From the NCBI GenBank assembly GCA_016801845.1, contig CM028918.1, forward strand, positions 20,164,501-20,228,500: a stretch of DNA of 64,000 bases, written 5' to 3'. Shown here in pieces: positions 39,000 to 49,068 of the stretch. A program made the position numbers and the translations under genes. Under the pieces are notes generated by a model. The model worked only from the letters and a program-made list of their open reading frames with translations, searched no databases and was not told the origin of the DNA. Each line of letters opens with the position of its first letter. Position 1 is the stretch's first letter. The DNA is from Polydactylus sextarius. Taxonomy: Eukaryota > Chordata > Actinopteri > Polynemidae.

Positions 39000-40402
39000 A
39001 CAGGAAGCCAATGAAGAGCAGCCAATACAGGAGAAATATGATCTACTTCTAGCCTAGCCTTGGTTTATGAAGTGTTTCTAATTTGGACAATGTTGCATAG
39101 GTGGAAAAAAATCTGTCCTAAATACTGGTCTTATATGAGAGACAAAGCACTCACACTAGGGCCAGTTGTTCCATACCAGGCTAAAGCATGAACGCCTCCC
39201 CTGTCCCCCGCTGGCCTGCACTCACATTAGCCTAAAGGCAAGCATGCTAAAGCCCGGTTGTTTCTGACACATATGTCATCACGTTGAACAATGACACGCG
39301 CATGGCGTGACATCATATGAAGTGGTTTATACGCCCTTATAGCAGCATGATGAAGAGCGTGACCAACTGTACCGTGCTCAAGCACAGCTCTTCCAACCAT
39401 ACTGGGCCAGGGAGGTGTACCATACTCAAGCACAGACCACTTGCACTTACACTAGCCATAAAATCTGGTTTATGTCTTTAAGACAATCCTGAAGTGTGAT
39501 GACCCCTGTGGAACTCCATGACTAACAGCAGTATATATGGAAGACTCATTGTTTACATGAACAAACTGAATCTATCTGATAGACACGACTTAAACCAAGA
39601 TAGTTCAGTGCCTCTAATCCCAACAACATGTTCTAGTCTTTGTAACAGGATCTTATAATCAATTGTATCAAACGCAGCACTAAGATCCAACAGGACAAGT
39701 ACAGAGACAAGTCCATTGTCTGAGGCCATAAGAAGGTTGATGGTAATTTTCACTAATGCTGTTTCTGTGCTATGATGAGCTCTAAACCTTGACTGGAAAT
39801 CTTCCAACAGACTATTTCCGTGTAAGTAATCACAGAGGTTTGATATAGGTCTATAATTAGCTGGGCCTTTTATGTAATTGTAGCAGGATGAGAGTTTTGC
39901 ACAGTTCTCCTCTTCGCTCTCCTTTTGTTTACATTATTTAACTATGTTTCCATGACTCATTTCCACCGATCACTGGTACAAAAGCGGTATTCCGCCCACT
40001 GGTTCTGCCTCTGCATCACTGATGTCACTTCCGGGACAGAGGTCGTGTCTCCGGCAGGTATGGCCGCATGTACGTCACTTCACTCCACTTCACTGGTCGC
40101 CTCATTGTGATACCATGTTAAAGGAATTTGTGTTGCACTGTAGTGCGACTGTTGGTGTGCTGCTCTGTGCCCCCATTGTGTGCTGCAGGGATTGTTTGTG
40201 GCTGCAGTTAGGTACAGTGTATGTATATACACTGTAATTAACAGCCACATAATTTCACTGTATTTCACTTTATTTGTATCTAATAGTGTTTTTCTCTAAA
40301 AAGGTGTATTGTTATTATTATTTGATTTATATTGTTGACATTTAAGTTTGTGACCTGCCCATCAATTACAGTTTTTGTTAGGTATTGATTAAGTTTGCTC
40401 TC

Positions 40403-40404
<2 letters not shown>

Positions 40405-40442
<38 letters not shown>
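40405..40442. repeat. (TG)n microsatellite
   Basis: About 38 bp of TG dinucleotides inside the LINE-rich region; a shorter TG tract follows at about 40597-40613. Confidence 0.95.
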
Positions 40443-40443
<1 letters not shown>

Positions 40444-41600
40444 AACCCCACTAATTTTTTTCCCCCCCTTTTTCAGTTGCTGGAGGTTGGTGGTTTTTAT
40501 TTATTTATTTATTTTATTTTGGTGGATTCTTCTCCTGCAGTAGTCCTTTAATCCACTTATGCCTCAGCCCTGATTAGTTATTTAAACCATTTTGTTAGTG
40601 TGTGTGTGTGTGTGAGAATGCTTTTTAGTCATTTTTAGATCAAAGGAATATTTAATAAAATTGAATTGTGAACTTGGAACCACTTCTCCTGCCCTCTCCA
40701 TAACTACAAACCTGTGTGTCTTGTAGCTGACAGAAATTCCCAGGGTGATGTTGTCGAGTTTTCTTCCTTTTTGTAGTTGGTAATATTAGTTGTATTACTT
40801 TAACACCTCCTCCTCACCACAAAATGGTTCCTGGAACCATAATGGCTGTGGTACATATCTTGTAACCAAGGATAGATTGATTAGATCCAAAAATGAACAT
40901 GTCAGTTAAAGGTAGGACGTCTTTAAACAGCCTGGTTGGAACCGGGTCTAAGAGACAAGTTGTTGGTCTGGATGAAGAAATTGCTCAGTCGGTTCAGAGA
41001 TCTATGGGAGAAAAACTGTCCAGATAAAAATCAACAGTTAAACCAAAGAACTCTACTCCTCTAATTCACTACTTTCTTTCTCAGTGGGGTAACAGCATCG
41101 AGTGTTGAACATAAACAGGATTCAAGACCATCAAAAACATAACCAACCTGTGCAGCAATAAACTGAAGATAGTTATACACTTTAATTGCATTGATGCGTG
41201 ACACAAGTAACAATGGAATCTTTTTGAATTTAGCCACAGCATCATCAGACAGACACCTGCTGTAGTGAAACTGCTTCTCAGAAGCTGTGTAATCTAACAC
41301 TGTAAATTCAAACCTTATTAAGAAATGGTCAGAGAGAAGAGGATTATGAGGAAATGTTGTTACATTGTCAACATCAACACCATAGGTGAGAACAAGGTCG
41401 AGGATGTGGTTGAAACTGAGTGGGTTTGTTTACGTGCTGAGAAAAGATAAATGCAGAACTGAGGCTGTTGCTATCAACATCAATATCAACATCATTATCA
41501 ACATCATCTAAAATCACCCACTATAATAACTTCATCTGTGCTGAGAACTATCTCAGATAAAAACTCTGAAAATTCAGTGAGAAATTCAAAGTGTGGGGTG

Positions 41601-42898
41601 GACGTGTTTTTTTTTTTTTTTTTTTTTCCAGTTTGGGTGTGAGAGACTAAGAGTGAGACTTTCAAATAAGTTATTTCAGGCTGGGCAGCCTAAGCTGGCA
41701 GCACCCTATTGTTTTCCTGGATGTTGTTGTTGTTGTTGTTCTTCTTCTTTTTGTTCTGAGTAAATCCTATTTCCCACGTCCGAAAAAAGACCAAACTTTG
41801 AACAAAGGTCCAGTCCCCTGCCAGATTACCTCAGCTAATGGTGGGGTGACAGCAAGTTGTTAAAGTTCCAAATTTTGAAAATTCACAGCAAATCAACCAT
41901 ATGTGCTACAGATTTGCAATGTTCACTGAAATATAGCCCCAATACTGAAGAAACGTTTGTACATTTAAACCTATTGCAAATTATGAAGTCCATCACTTTA
42001 ATTAAGAAACTGTAAAACTTATTAAACCTATCTCCTCCCACAGTTTTTGCTTAGTTTTTAAACATCAGCGTTTCACTTATGGAGCCAATAAATCATTCTT
42101 AAAAACAAATTGACCAACATCTCTATGCTGTCTAGATGCAATTTGTGTGTTTTTGGATTTTTGTCTTAACAACTGAATTTTTGACAGCAGTTTGAAATCT
42201 GCCTTTACACACTAACAGCTGCTGTCTTGCACACAGATGACTGACTGGCTAGTCAGTTTGTGAAGCTACATGTGACATTTTCACTTGCCAATTAGCTCGG
42301 TGAGGTAGAGGATGCTTCTTAGTGATAAAGACTGTGAAATCAAGCCTCAACTAAAATAAAATTCACATCAGCATGCCAGCTTTTTTCCATCTTCTTACAC
42401 TCTGCTTGTTGCTCAGAATTGCCTAATTGTGCCTAAAATTGCCCGGCCCCAACATTGCTGCGCAACAGCTGTAATATCTAGTCATAGGGTCAGGACTGAG
42501 CATTAGATCTGAGTTAAAAATGGCTGCACCCCCTCATCCACAGCCTGTGTCTCCAGGGATTAAAGTGTTAATATCAGTTGGAGACACTGATTCAGACTAA
42601 TAAAATCCTCCTGCTTCAGGTTTCAGTGATACAGAATAAATCAGTGGTCTGATCCAATATTGAATAATTCACTAACATCTGCACTGCCACCTTCTGGCAA
42701 TGTAGGTCACTGACAACACTCCCTAGGATACAAGTTGTTTTCTGATTTTCTGAGGTTTAGTTATGTGTTATTATAAAAACAGGCTGATACGTCATGATTG
42801 ACAGATGAACTTCCTGATCACTGCGCTTAGCCTGGCTCCAAACACTTACAGTTGGTCACCATGATCCTTGTGCAAATACTAGTAGTAATAATAATAAC
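41601..42898. other. Non-coding stretch left of the duplicated block
   Basis: Begins with a T-run at 41607-41628. No gene is recognised. The part around 42420-42475 (GCCTAATTGTGCCTAAAATTG) has the look of an interspersed repeat. Confidence 0.45.
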
Positions 42899-42914
42899 CG
42901 GAGGTGCTTCGGGC
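42899..42914. repeat. Repeat fragment at the left edge of the duplicated block
   Basis: GGAGGTGCTTCGGGC, preceded by AATAATAATAA, recurs at 63533-63547, also preceded by an (AAT)n stretch. These are the two outer edges of the 20.5-kb block. The parent element is an interspersed repeat that I could not name. Confidence 0.7.
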
Positions 42915-42917
42915 TAA

Positions 42918-42960
42918 CTAGTTCTTGAAGTAATTGCACCGTCTCTTCCAAACATTTCAT
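42918..42960 (-). pseudogene. espl1: Separase exon 1 remnant (left unit)
   Basis: Matches separase exon 1 of the right unit (53371-53451) but lacks 36 nt from its middle; the lost segment is bounded by CA-containing short matches. The first ATG (42958-42960) and the last nine or so codons remain. The donor side is lost at the block edge, so no gene follows it in this direction: it is a stub with only promoter DNA behind it. Confidence 0.85.
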
Positions 42961-43310
42961 GTCGATAGCTGTAGAGGACATTTCAGTGTTTCACTGCTTT
43001 AGCTTTTCTTTTCGATCAAAACCATTTAGCTTAGCTGTTAGCTTACGTTAGCAATAACACACACCACAGTGACGTTAACAACTAACGTTTAGATGTTCTA
43101 TCGTAACCAAGAGCGTTAACTGCGTCTTACCTGAAGCGAGAGACCTTTGTCGCAAAAAACTTTATTTACAGCAGATAAAGGTGGACATGTTATCCTAATG
43201 ACATATTTTTTTAATTAGCGTTACGATGGCTGGTGAACTTGAGTGAAGTTAAACCATTCAGATGCTCATGAAAACACCACCTCTCGCGCACAGTTTTTTG
43301 AATGTGTTCG

Positions 43311-43327
43311 TTGACCAATCCGATGAC
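43311..43327 (-). promoter_or_regulatory. Separase-type promoter remnant (left unit)
   Basis: CCAAT (inverted for the minus-strand gene) followed by TGACGTA lies about 360 bp upstream of the remnant ATG, as in the right unit (53805-53820). The CHR-like TTTGAA present in the right unit reads TCTGAA here, so that element is lost. Confidence 0.4.
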
Positions 43328-43613
43328 GTATCCGCTGTTCCCGGAAATACAAAGGCTTATGGGTAATATAGTTTTCACTGCTAACACAAAACCACTGAAT
43401 CCCGTTTGCAAAACATGAAATGTTCTTTCCATCCGCAAAAGACAGATTTATTTATTTATTTATTAGTGGAGCTGTGCTTCGCAGCTGTGCAAATTTAATC
43501 ATATCACCATCATTTCATTATGGAAAAAGGATAAGATGAGGTTAAAAAAAAAAAAAAAGGAATTCCAAAAACAAAAAAGGAATTAGGAAAAAGGAAGGAA
43601 AAGGAAAGGAATT

Positions 43614-43665
43614 GCAAAAAAAAGAATTATTTGTGACTACGAATCACAAATAATTCTTTTTTTGC
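43614..43665. repeat. Near-perfect palindrome, 22-bp arms
   Basis: GCAAAAAAAAGAATTATTTG... pairs with its complement across a 7-nt loop, with one A/T length difference. The homologous place in the right unit (about 54133-54173) is only a poor palindrome. Confidence 0.85.
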
Positions 43666-43738
43666 GAATAAATAAGGATAAGTTGAGGTGAAAAAGGAAA
43701 TTGTAGCATCATATTATCTTAGTGTAGACTGACAGACA

Positions 43739-43777
43739 GAGTGAGTGAGTGAGTGAGTGAGTGAGTGAGTGAGTGAG
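43739..43777. repeat. (GTGA)n microsatellite
   Basis: About ten GTGA units here against about four at the matching place in the right unit (54258-54275). Confidence 0.95.
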
Positions 43778-43812
43778 CAAAGGCCACCATTTTCTTTTGA
43801 CCTATAAGGCCT

Positions 43813-43848
43813 GCTCTAGTTTAGCCCACATCTGGGCTAAACTAGAGC
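43813..43848. repeat. Perfect palindrome present in only one of the two units
   Basis: GCTCTAGTTTAGCCCA, loop CATC, then the exact complement. The matching right-unit sequence (about 54311-54342) has only the first arm, so the second arm is a local gain in this copy. Confidence 0.9.
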
Positions 43849-43849
43849 T

Positions 43850-44298
43850 TTGTCAATCTCCATGTGACTACCTGTAACTGGCCTCAGGGGTGGCATGATG
43901 CAAACAACATCCTCAAACAGATACCAGAGGATGTCATCACGAACAGATCAGAACATCTGATCCAAGCATCCACCACCAGCCTGAGCATCGGCAGCGGTCG
44001 CCACCAGGAGTCAGACACTGAGTCAGTCTGACTCACACACACCCAGGACCAATCATCTGTGCCGTGGTTCGTCTCGAGAGATTCCACCCGGGACTCGTCA
44101 CGCCGCTGCGAGTTTCCGAGTCCGGCAAAGCCCTTGAACCGCCAGCTGAAGCAGGTTGAGTTTAATCCTTGCTCATGGGTTTGAGGTCTGATAGTATAAA
44201 ATCTAAATTACCGTTTATTTGAATCAGTTATTAGTAGAATTCGATAGTACGATCGTTAGTCTCATTCAACTAGATTCCTTTCACCCTGACTCAATTTA

Positions 44299-44330
<32 letters not shown>

Positions 44331-45180
44331 TCATTTAGTAAGTTACCGTTGTTTATTTACTTACTAATCCATTCTCTGTTATGGTTAATTATTGTTTATC
44401 TTTTGTTTATTAAATATTGTTATATTTAGACAAAGTTCTTGTGTTTGGTTCATCTATGCCTGAGACGGGCGATCCATTGAATCAGAACTCAACCTTGAGA
44501 TCGAGTCAAATCAACTAATAACACTAAATTTATTAAATTTCATTCAAAATTTCTGACGTAAAACAGTCCTCTTAGATGTCGGCAAGAGGTGGCGCCCAGG
44601 CTTTAACAGACTGTTAATAATTGTAATTAATTGTTGATTATTAATAATTGTTGATCAAAATGAATAATCTTCATAAAGAGGCGCATTTTGGGTGTTTCCC
44701 CTACAATTTCAACTGTAAATCTTAAAAATCAGCTAAATAGTATGATATTGATATTTATTCATACAAATTAAACAATAAACCAGAGAATTCTCTTTATTAC
44801 TGTTACTGTTAATCCTACTATTACTACAGTTAATGTTAATTACTATTACTCACTCTTCATTTAAGTGACAGGACTAAAAGTAACAGGACTGAGTTTTTAG
44901 CATAAACATGACATATAGCTACATGACGGTTATGCTAATAGCACACAGTGACTTTGCACATTCTTATCATTTACCTAAATTTTATTTTTGCATTTAAAGC
45001 AAATGTGGGATATGGAATCACAAAAAATCACACACACACACAAAAAAAAGAACTCTTTCATAATTCATATTTCATGGTAAAGTGTAGTGTTTCAAAAACA
45101 AAGGACAGGTAACAAATGCAATTTTTTTTTTCAGTATGCTGGGTAGCTTTTATTTAAATTTTTAATAATTTTGAATTATT
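43850..45180. other. Unit spacer between separase promoter and minisatellite (left)
   Basis: Closely matches 54343-55667. Contains an (AC)n tract at 44299-44326 and no reading frame of note. A TGGCGCCC string at 44590-44597 resembles a retroviral primer-binding site, but no LTR pair or polymerase frame accompanies it. Confidence 0.6.
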
Positions 45181-45664
45181 GTGGGGTGGGGTAGGGGGTG
45201 GTGTGGGGTGTGGCCATGCTGTCCTTGTGCGTTCTCCGATGAGGTGGGGTGGGCTGGGGGGTGGTGTGGGGTATGGTGGGGTGTGGCCATGCTGTCTTTG
45301 TGCGTTCTCCGATGAGGTGGGGTGGGCTGGGGGGTGTGGTGTGGGGTATGGTGGGGTGTGGCCATGCTGTCTTTGTGCGTTCTCCGATGAGGTGGGGTGG
45401 GCTGGGGGGGGTGATGTGGGGTATGGTGGGGTGTGGCCATGTTGTCTTTGTGCGTTCTCCGATGAGGTGGGGTGGGCTGGGGGGTGGGCTGGGGGGTGTG
45501 GCCATGCTGTGGCGTTCTCCGATGAGGTGGGGTGGGCTGGGGGGGGGTGGGGGTATGGTGGGGTGTGCCATGCTGTCTTTGTGTGCGTTCTCCGATGAGA
45601 AGGGGTGGGCTGGGGGGGTGGTGTGGGGTATGGTGGGGTGTGGCCATGCTGTCTTTGTGCGTTC
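45181..45664. repeat. G-rich ~74-bp minisatellite, about 6.5 units (left)
   Basis: The marker GTTCTCCGATGA recurs at 45231, 45304, 45379, 45454, 45513 and 45587, and GTTCTATA follows at 45661, giving spacings of 73, 75, 75, 59, 74 and 74. Each unit is strongly G-rich on the plus strand, with several G4-G7 runs, and so C-rich in the kinase transcript. It starts about 20 bp past the kinase stop codon. It produces long but meaningless His/Pro- and Gly/Trp-rich frames on both strands. Confidence 0.97.
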
Positions 45665-45682
45665 TATATTTGGATAATACTC

Positions 45683-46303
45683 TTATTTTGTGATTCCAAA
45701 TGTGCGCCTGAAGACGCTGACCAAGGAATTTATGTAGACGCGTTTCATTCTGCTTGCCGTTTTACTTACAGGTGGCGCTTCAGGTATGTTCAGTTGTAAG
45801 ATCTCGATGGCATCACAGGAGCCATGGAAAACGAGGGCCCAATGACTTTTTGCTGAAGTGAGGATGAAGGCTCTTTACTGTGGTCATCCACACATCTGGG
45901 TTGTAGGTCATTGTCAACCACTTCACCACTGTGGTGGATGTCTGCAGCCACTTCTGTCCCCTCAAATAGCGTGATGTTAATGCTATCACAGGAGACAGAA
46001 GCGACTGCTGAGTCTTCATTTTTCTGGCTGAGGGGTGGCTGGTGGCTCCTCCAACTCCCTCTGGTGGTACTTCATTTTGGGCCACTGTGGTCACTATCTG
46101 CCGCTTCTTCTGCCTCCTCACGTGGCATGATGTTACTGCCATCACAGGAGACAGTTCCTCAGCTGGGCCACTGTGGTCACTATCTGCCGGGCTTCTGCCT
46201 GCCTCCTCACATGGCATGATGTTACTGCCATCACAGGAGACAGGAGCAGCATCTAATGAGGTGCTGAGGTGTGGTACTGGTGGCTCCTCAAACTCCCTCT
46301 GTG
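45683..46303 (-). pseudogene. Broken C-terminal region of the left kinase gene
   Basis: Homologous to the intact C-terminal frame of the right unit (56408-57013): acidic repeats, then an SKEPSS-type segment and the basic tail up to a TAA at 45683-45685. Small insertions and deletions scatter the sequence over several frames. An extra base near 45721 changes the tail that reads MKRLRKFLGRVF in the right unit into an unrelated peptide before the frames rejoin at FRRTFGITK. A bounded 51-residue repeat is only partly preserved. Confidence 0.8.
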
Positions 46304-48154
46304 TTACTTCATTTTGAGGTGTGGCTGGTGGCTCCTCAAACTCCCTCTGTACTTCATTTCCTCAGCTGGGCCACTGTGGTCACTATCTGCCGCTTCTTCT
46401 GCCTCCTCCCGTGGCATGATGTTACTGCCATCACAGGAGACAGGAGCAGCATCTAATGGCTGAGGTGTGGCTGGTGGCTCCTCAAACTCCCTCTGTACTT
46501 CATTTTCGAGTTCCTCAGCTGGGCCACTGTGGTCACTATCTGCCGCTTCTTCTGCCTCCTCACGTGGCATGATGTTACTGCCATCACAGGAGACAGGAGC
46601 AGCATCTAATGGCTGAGGTGAAGCTGGTGATTCCTCAGATCGTGACTCCTCATTGTTGTCGAAGCCATTGTCATGTATCACCGTCATGTTGCTCAGAGCG
46701 TCATCCACGTAGTAGCTTGTGAGCATGCCATCCATCAGATGCTTCATTGTGATGAAGGGATGGTTGAGGGCCTTATCTGGAGTGATCCTCCGAGCTGGGT
46801 CAATCTCTAGGAGACATTTGATGAGGCTGACAAAAGCTTGTCGATCTGCCTTTTCAAATGGATCCTGTGTCTCTGGGTAGAATATCAACAGGTCATCCAG
46901 GCGTGCAATGGGTCTAATAGGCTGTTCAAGTGTAATATCAAATTCCTGCTCAAACTCCCTTGCAGTCTTCATCCAGTATTTTGGGCTGTCCCAGTATTTG
47001 TCTATCCTGAAATAACATTGGGTGTAATACCCTTCGTCAAGAAGATGATCTGCTGGTTGGCCCAAAATGTCCACAATGTCTTTCATTAGGTAGTAATCAC
47101 AGGGTGTGAACAAATAGCTGGAGAGGTACAAGCACCCAAGTGTGATGCCAAGGCCCCAGATGTCGATGGCCTCGGTGACTGGTAGGCCCAGCATTACTTC
47201 TGGTGACTTCAAAGCCAGAGGTTGAAGCACATCCCGAGGGTTTTCCTTGGTGTGGAAGGAAACACCAAAATCAACAAGCTTTACCCTGAAGGGCTCATTG
47301 GTGTGGTTCACCAGCATGATGTTATCTGGTTTGATGTCTGCATGCACCACTCCGATTGTCTTCAGGGCTGTGAGGGCTGTCAACAGCTGCTGTGTGATTG
47401 GTCTGATCTCATTGAGAGACAGAGGTTTCCATTGTTGTTCCTTCATTAGCTGTTCAAGACTCTTGTCGAGCTTTTCAAAAATCATACAGGTTTGGCCGAG
47501 GTGGTCAAAAGTTTCAAAGAAATGGACCACGTTGGATTTGACTGGGTCCAGAACTTTGATCACCTTCAGCATTTCAATCTCTTTATCAGCCGTTTCCTCA
47601 GTTTTGAGGAGTTTAAGGGCAACAACCTGTGATGTAGTGAGGTTTATTGCCTTGGCTACTTGACCAAAGTTGCCTTCTCCCAGGATCTCCTGGACTTTGT
47701 ATTGACTTGTGCTACTGCACACAATGTCATCCTGCTCTACTTTTGAATGGACGCTTTCACTTGACTCATTGGTATGATAATCTGAGTCTGAGCCCTGGTC
47801 ACTATCTGCAGCCTCTTCTGCCTCCTCACATGGCATGATGTTACTGCCATCACAGGAGACAGGAGCAGCATCTAATGGCTGAGGTGAAGCTGGTGATTCC
47901 TCAGATCGTGACTCCTCATTGTTGTCGAAGCCATTGTCATGTATCACCGTCATGTTGCTCAGAGCGTCATCCACGTAGTAGCTTGTGAGCGTGCCATCCA
48001 TCAGATGCTTCATTGTGATGAAGGGATGGTTGAGGGCCTTATCTGGAGTGATCCTCCGAGCTGGGTCAATCTCTAGGAGACATTTGATGAGGCTGACAAA
48101 AGCTTGTCGATCTGCCTTTTCAAATGGATCCTGTGTCTCTGGGTAGAATATCAA
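46304..48154 (-). CDS. HIPK-like protein kinase, left unit second domain plus acidic repeats
   Basis: 616 codons. Residues 1-60 are the end of the first kinase domain's C-lobe (its own start is lost by the frameshift near 48185). Residues 85-150 are an acidic/serine linker. A complete kinase domain follows: glycine loop GEGNFGQV from about 159, VALK lysine about 181, HAD catalytic loop about 271-273, DFG about 295-297, SPE about 317-319. About two 51-residue acidic repeats end the frame (PLDAAPVSCDGSNIM...EEPPATPQ). HAD for HRD and the general layout are those of homeodomain-interacting protein kinases (CMGC/DYRK group), serine/threonine kinases that act largely in the nucleus. The frame ends early in an out-of-frame tail caused by a deletion near 46358. 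If expressed alone, translation could begin at the Met at 48154 or further in. Family call firm, exact orthologue unknown. Confidence 0.75.
   Translation of the reverse strand: MIFYPETQDPFEKADRQAFVSLIKCLLEIDPARRITPDKALNHPFITMKHLMDGTLTSYYVDDALSNMTVIHDNGFDNNEESRSEESPASPQPLDAAPVSCDGSNIMPCEEAEEAADSDQGSDSDYHTNESSESVHSKVEQDDIVCSSTSQYKVQEILGEGNFGQVAKAINLTTSQVVALKLLKTEETADKEIEMLKVIKVLDPVKSNVVHFFETFDHLGQTCMIFEKLDKSLEQLMKEQQWKPLSLNEIRPITQQLLTALTALKTIGVVHADIKPDNIMLVNHTNEPFRVKLVDFGVSFHTKENPRDVLQPLALKSPEVMLGLPVTEAIDIWGLGITLGCLYLSSYLFTPCDYYLMKDIVDILGQPADHLLDEGYYTQCYFRIDKYWDSPKYWMKTAREFEQEFDITLEQPIRPIARLDDLLIFYPETQDPFEKADRQAFVSLIKCLLEIDPARRITPDKALNHPFITMKHLMDGMLTSYYVDDALSNMTVIHDNGFDNNEESRSEESPASPQPLDAAPVSCDGSNIMPREEAEEAADSDHSGPAEELENEVQREFEEPPATPQPLDAAPVSCDGSNIMPREEAEEAADSDHSGPAEEMKYRGSLRSHQPHLKMK
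46359..46612 (-). repeat. 153-bp coding repeats (51 residues), left unit
   Basis: Each unit runs from PLDAAPVSCDGS through EEAEEAADSDHSGPAEE to EEPPATPQ. Further broken copies extend to about 46000. The first part of the same motif (PLDAAPVSCDGSNIMPCEEA) also forms the linker between kinase domains, so linker and tail repeats share an origin. Confidence 0.85.
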
Positions 48155-49068
48155 CAGGTCATCCAGGCGTCCAATGGGTCTAATAGGTGGTGAAGTATAA
48201 CATTTGAATCCTGCTCAAACTCCCTTGCAGTCTTCATCCAGTATTTTGGGCTGTCCCAGTATTTGTCTATCCTGAAATAATGTTGGGTGTAATACCCTTC
48301 GTCAAGAAGATGATCTGCTGGTTGGCCCAAAATGTCCACAATGTCTTTCATTAGGTAGTAATCACAGGGTGTGAACAAATAGCTGGAGAGGTACAAGCAC
48401 CCAAGTGTGATGCCAAGGCCCCAGATGTCGATGGCCTCAGTGACTGGGAGGCCCAGCATTACTTCTGGTGACCTCAAAGCCAGAGGTTGAAGCACATACT
48501 CTGGGTTTTCCTTGGTGTGGAAGGAAACACCAAAATCAACAAGCTTTACCCTGAAGGGCTCATTGGTGTGGTTCACCAGCATGATGTTATCTGGTTTGAT
48601 GTCCGCATGCACCACTCCGATTGTCTTCAGGGCTGTGAGGGCTGTCAACAGCTGCTGTGTGATTGGTCTGATCTCATTGAGAGACAGAGGTTTCCATTGT
48701 TGTTCCTTCATTAGCTGTTCAAGACTCTTGTCGAGCTTTTCAAAAATCATACAGGTTTGGCCGAGGTGGTCAAAAGTTTCAAAGAAATGGACCACGTTGG
48801 ATTTGACTGGGTCCAGAACTTTGATCACCTTCAGCATTTCAATCTCTTTATCAGCCGTTTCCTCAGTTTTGAGGAGTTTAAGGGCAACAACCTGTGATGT
48901 AGTGAGGTTTATTGCCTTGGCTACTTGACCAAAGTTGCCTTCTCCCAGGATCTCCTGGACTTTGTATTGACTTGTGCTACTGCACACAATGTCATCCTGT
49001 TCTACCTTTAAATGGAAGCTTTCCCTTGGCTCATTGGCATGAAAATCTGAATCTGAGTAGTCCGCCAT
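48151..49068 (-). CDS. HIPK-like protein kinase, left unit first domain
   Basis: 305 codons from MADYSDSDFH. The frame is open further upstream, but this ATG is chosen because the right unit has an in-frame stop before the same Met. It lies about 180 bp downstream of a conserved TATA-like box. Features: acidic/serine leader 1-25, glycine loop GEGNFGQV 42-49, VALK Lys 64, likely alpha-C Glu 77, HAD 154-156, DFG 178-180, SPE 200-202. All residues needed for ATP binding and transfer are present. The activation segment reads YVLQPLALRSPE, lacking the RYYR seen in typical HIPK/DYRK kinases. A 2-nt deletion near 48185 shifts the frame after ..NVILHH and ends it 13 codons on, removing the last part of the C-lobe; the lost part is still readable in the next frame. 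No introns are seen. Confidence 0.8.
   Translation of the reverse strand: MADYSDSDFHANEPRESFHLKVEQDDIVCSSTSQYKVQEILGEGNFGQVAKAINLTTSQVVALKLLKTEETADKEIEMLKVIKVLDPVKSNVVHFFETFDHLGQTCMIFEKLDKSLEQLMKEQQWKPLSLNEIRPITQQLLTALTALKTIGVVHADIKPDNIMLVNHTNEPFRVKLVDFGVSFHTKENPEYVLQPLALRSPEVMLGLPVTEAIDIWGLGITLGCLYLSSYLFTPCDYYLMKDIVDILGQPADHLLDEGYYTQHYFRIDKYWDSPKYWMKTAREFEQDSNVILHHLLDPLDAWMTC

Larger units (their letters stand above)
38283..41600 (-). mobile_element. Decayed L2/CR1-like LINE, minus strand, with nested insertions
   Basis: Parts appear in the correct order on the minus strand. At about 41061-41560 is an endonuclease-end/linker region (frame with LDYTASEKQFHYSRC and LDAVTPLRKKVV). At 39553-39807 is a reverse-transcriptase N-terminal part (FRAHHSTETALVKITI, then LLDLSAAFDTIDYKILLQRL, motif A with its aspartates). 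At 38431-38515 is a C-terminal LPVRYREEFKNLLLGYKALN segment, then the usual 3' region. The element is interrupted by a 500-bp insertion at 38500-38999, by an unidentified piece at about 39150-39475 with direct CACTCACACTAG-like repeats, and by other sequence (a (TG)n tract at 40405-40442). No intact frame remains. Confidence 0.8.

Noticed and set aside
44589..44597. GTGGCGCCC, resembling a retroviral tRNA-Lys primer-binding site (also at 55082)
   Set aside because: No paired LTRs, no TG..CA ends at suitable spacing and no gag or pol frames; both occurrences are just the duplicated unit.
45162..45677. Long overlapping His/Pro-rich and Gly/Trp-rich reading frames (up to 161 codons)
   Set aside because: They are produced by the ~74-bp minisatellite on both strands and change frame because the unit length is not a stable multiple of three.
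47247..47663. 138-codon plus-strand frame, repeated at 48512, 58012 and 60546
   Set aside because: It is antisense to the kinase N-lobe. Its conservation follows from the kinase frame on the other strand.
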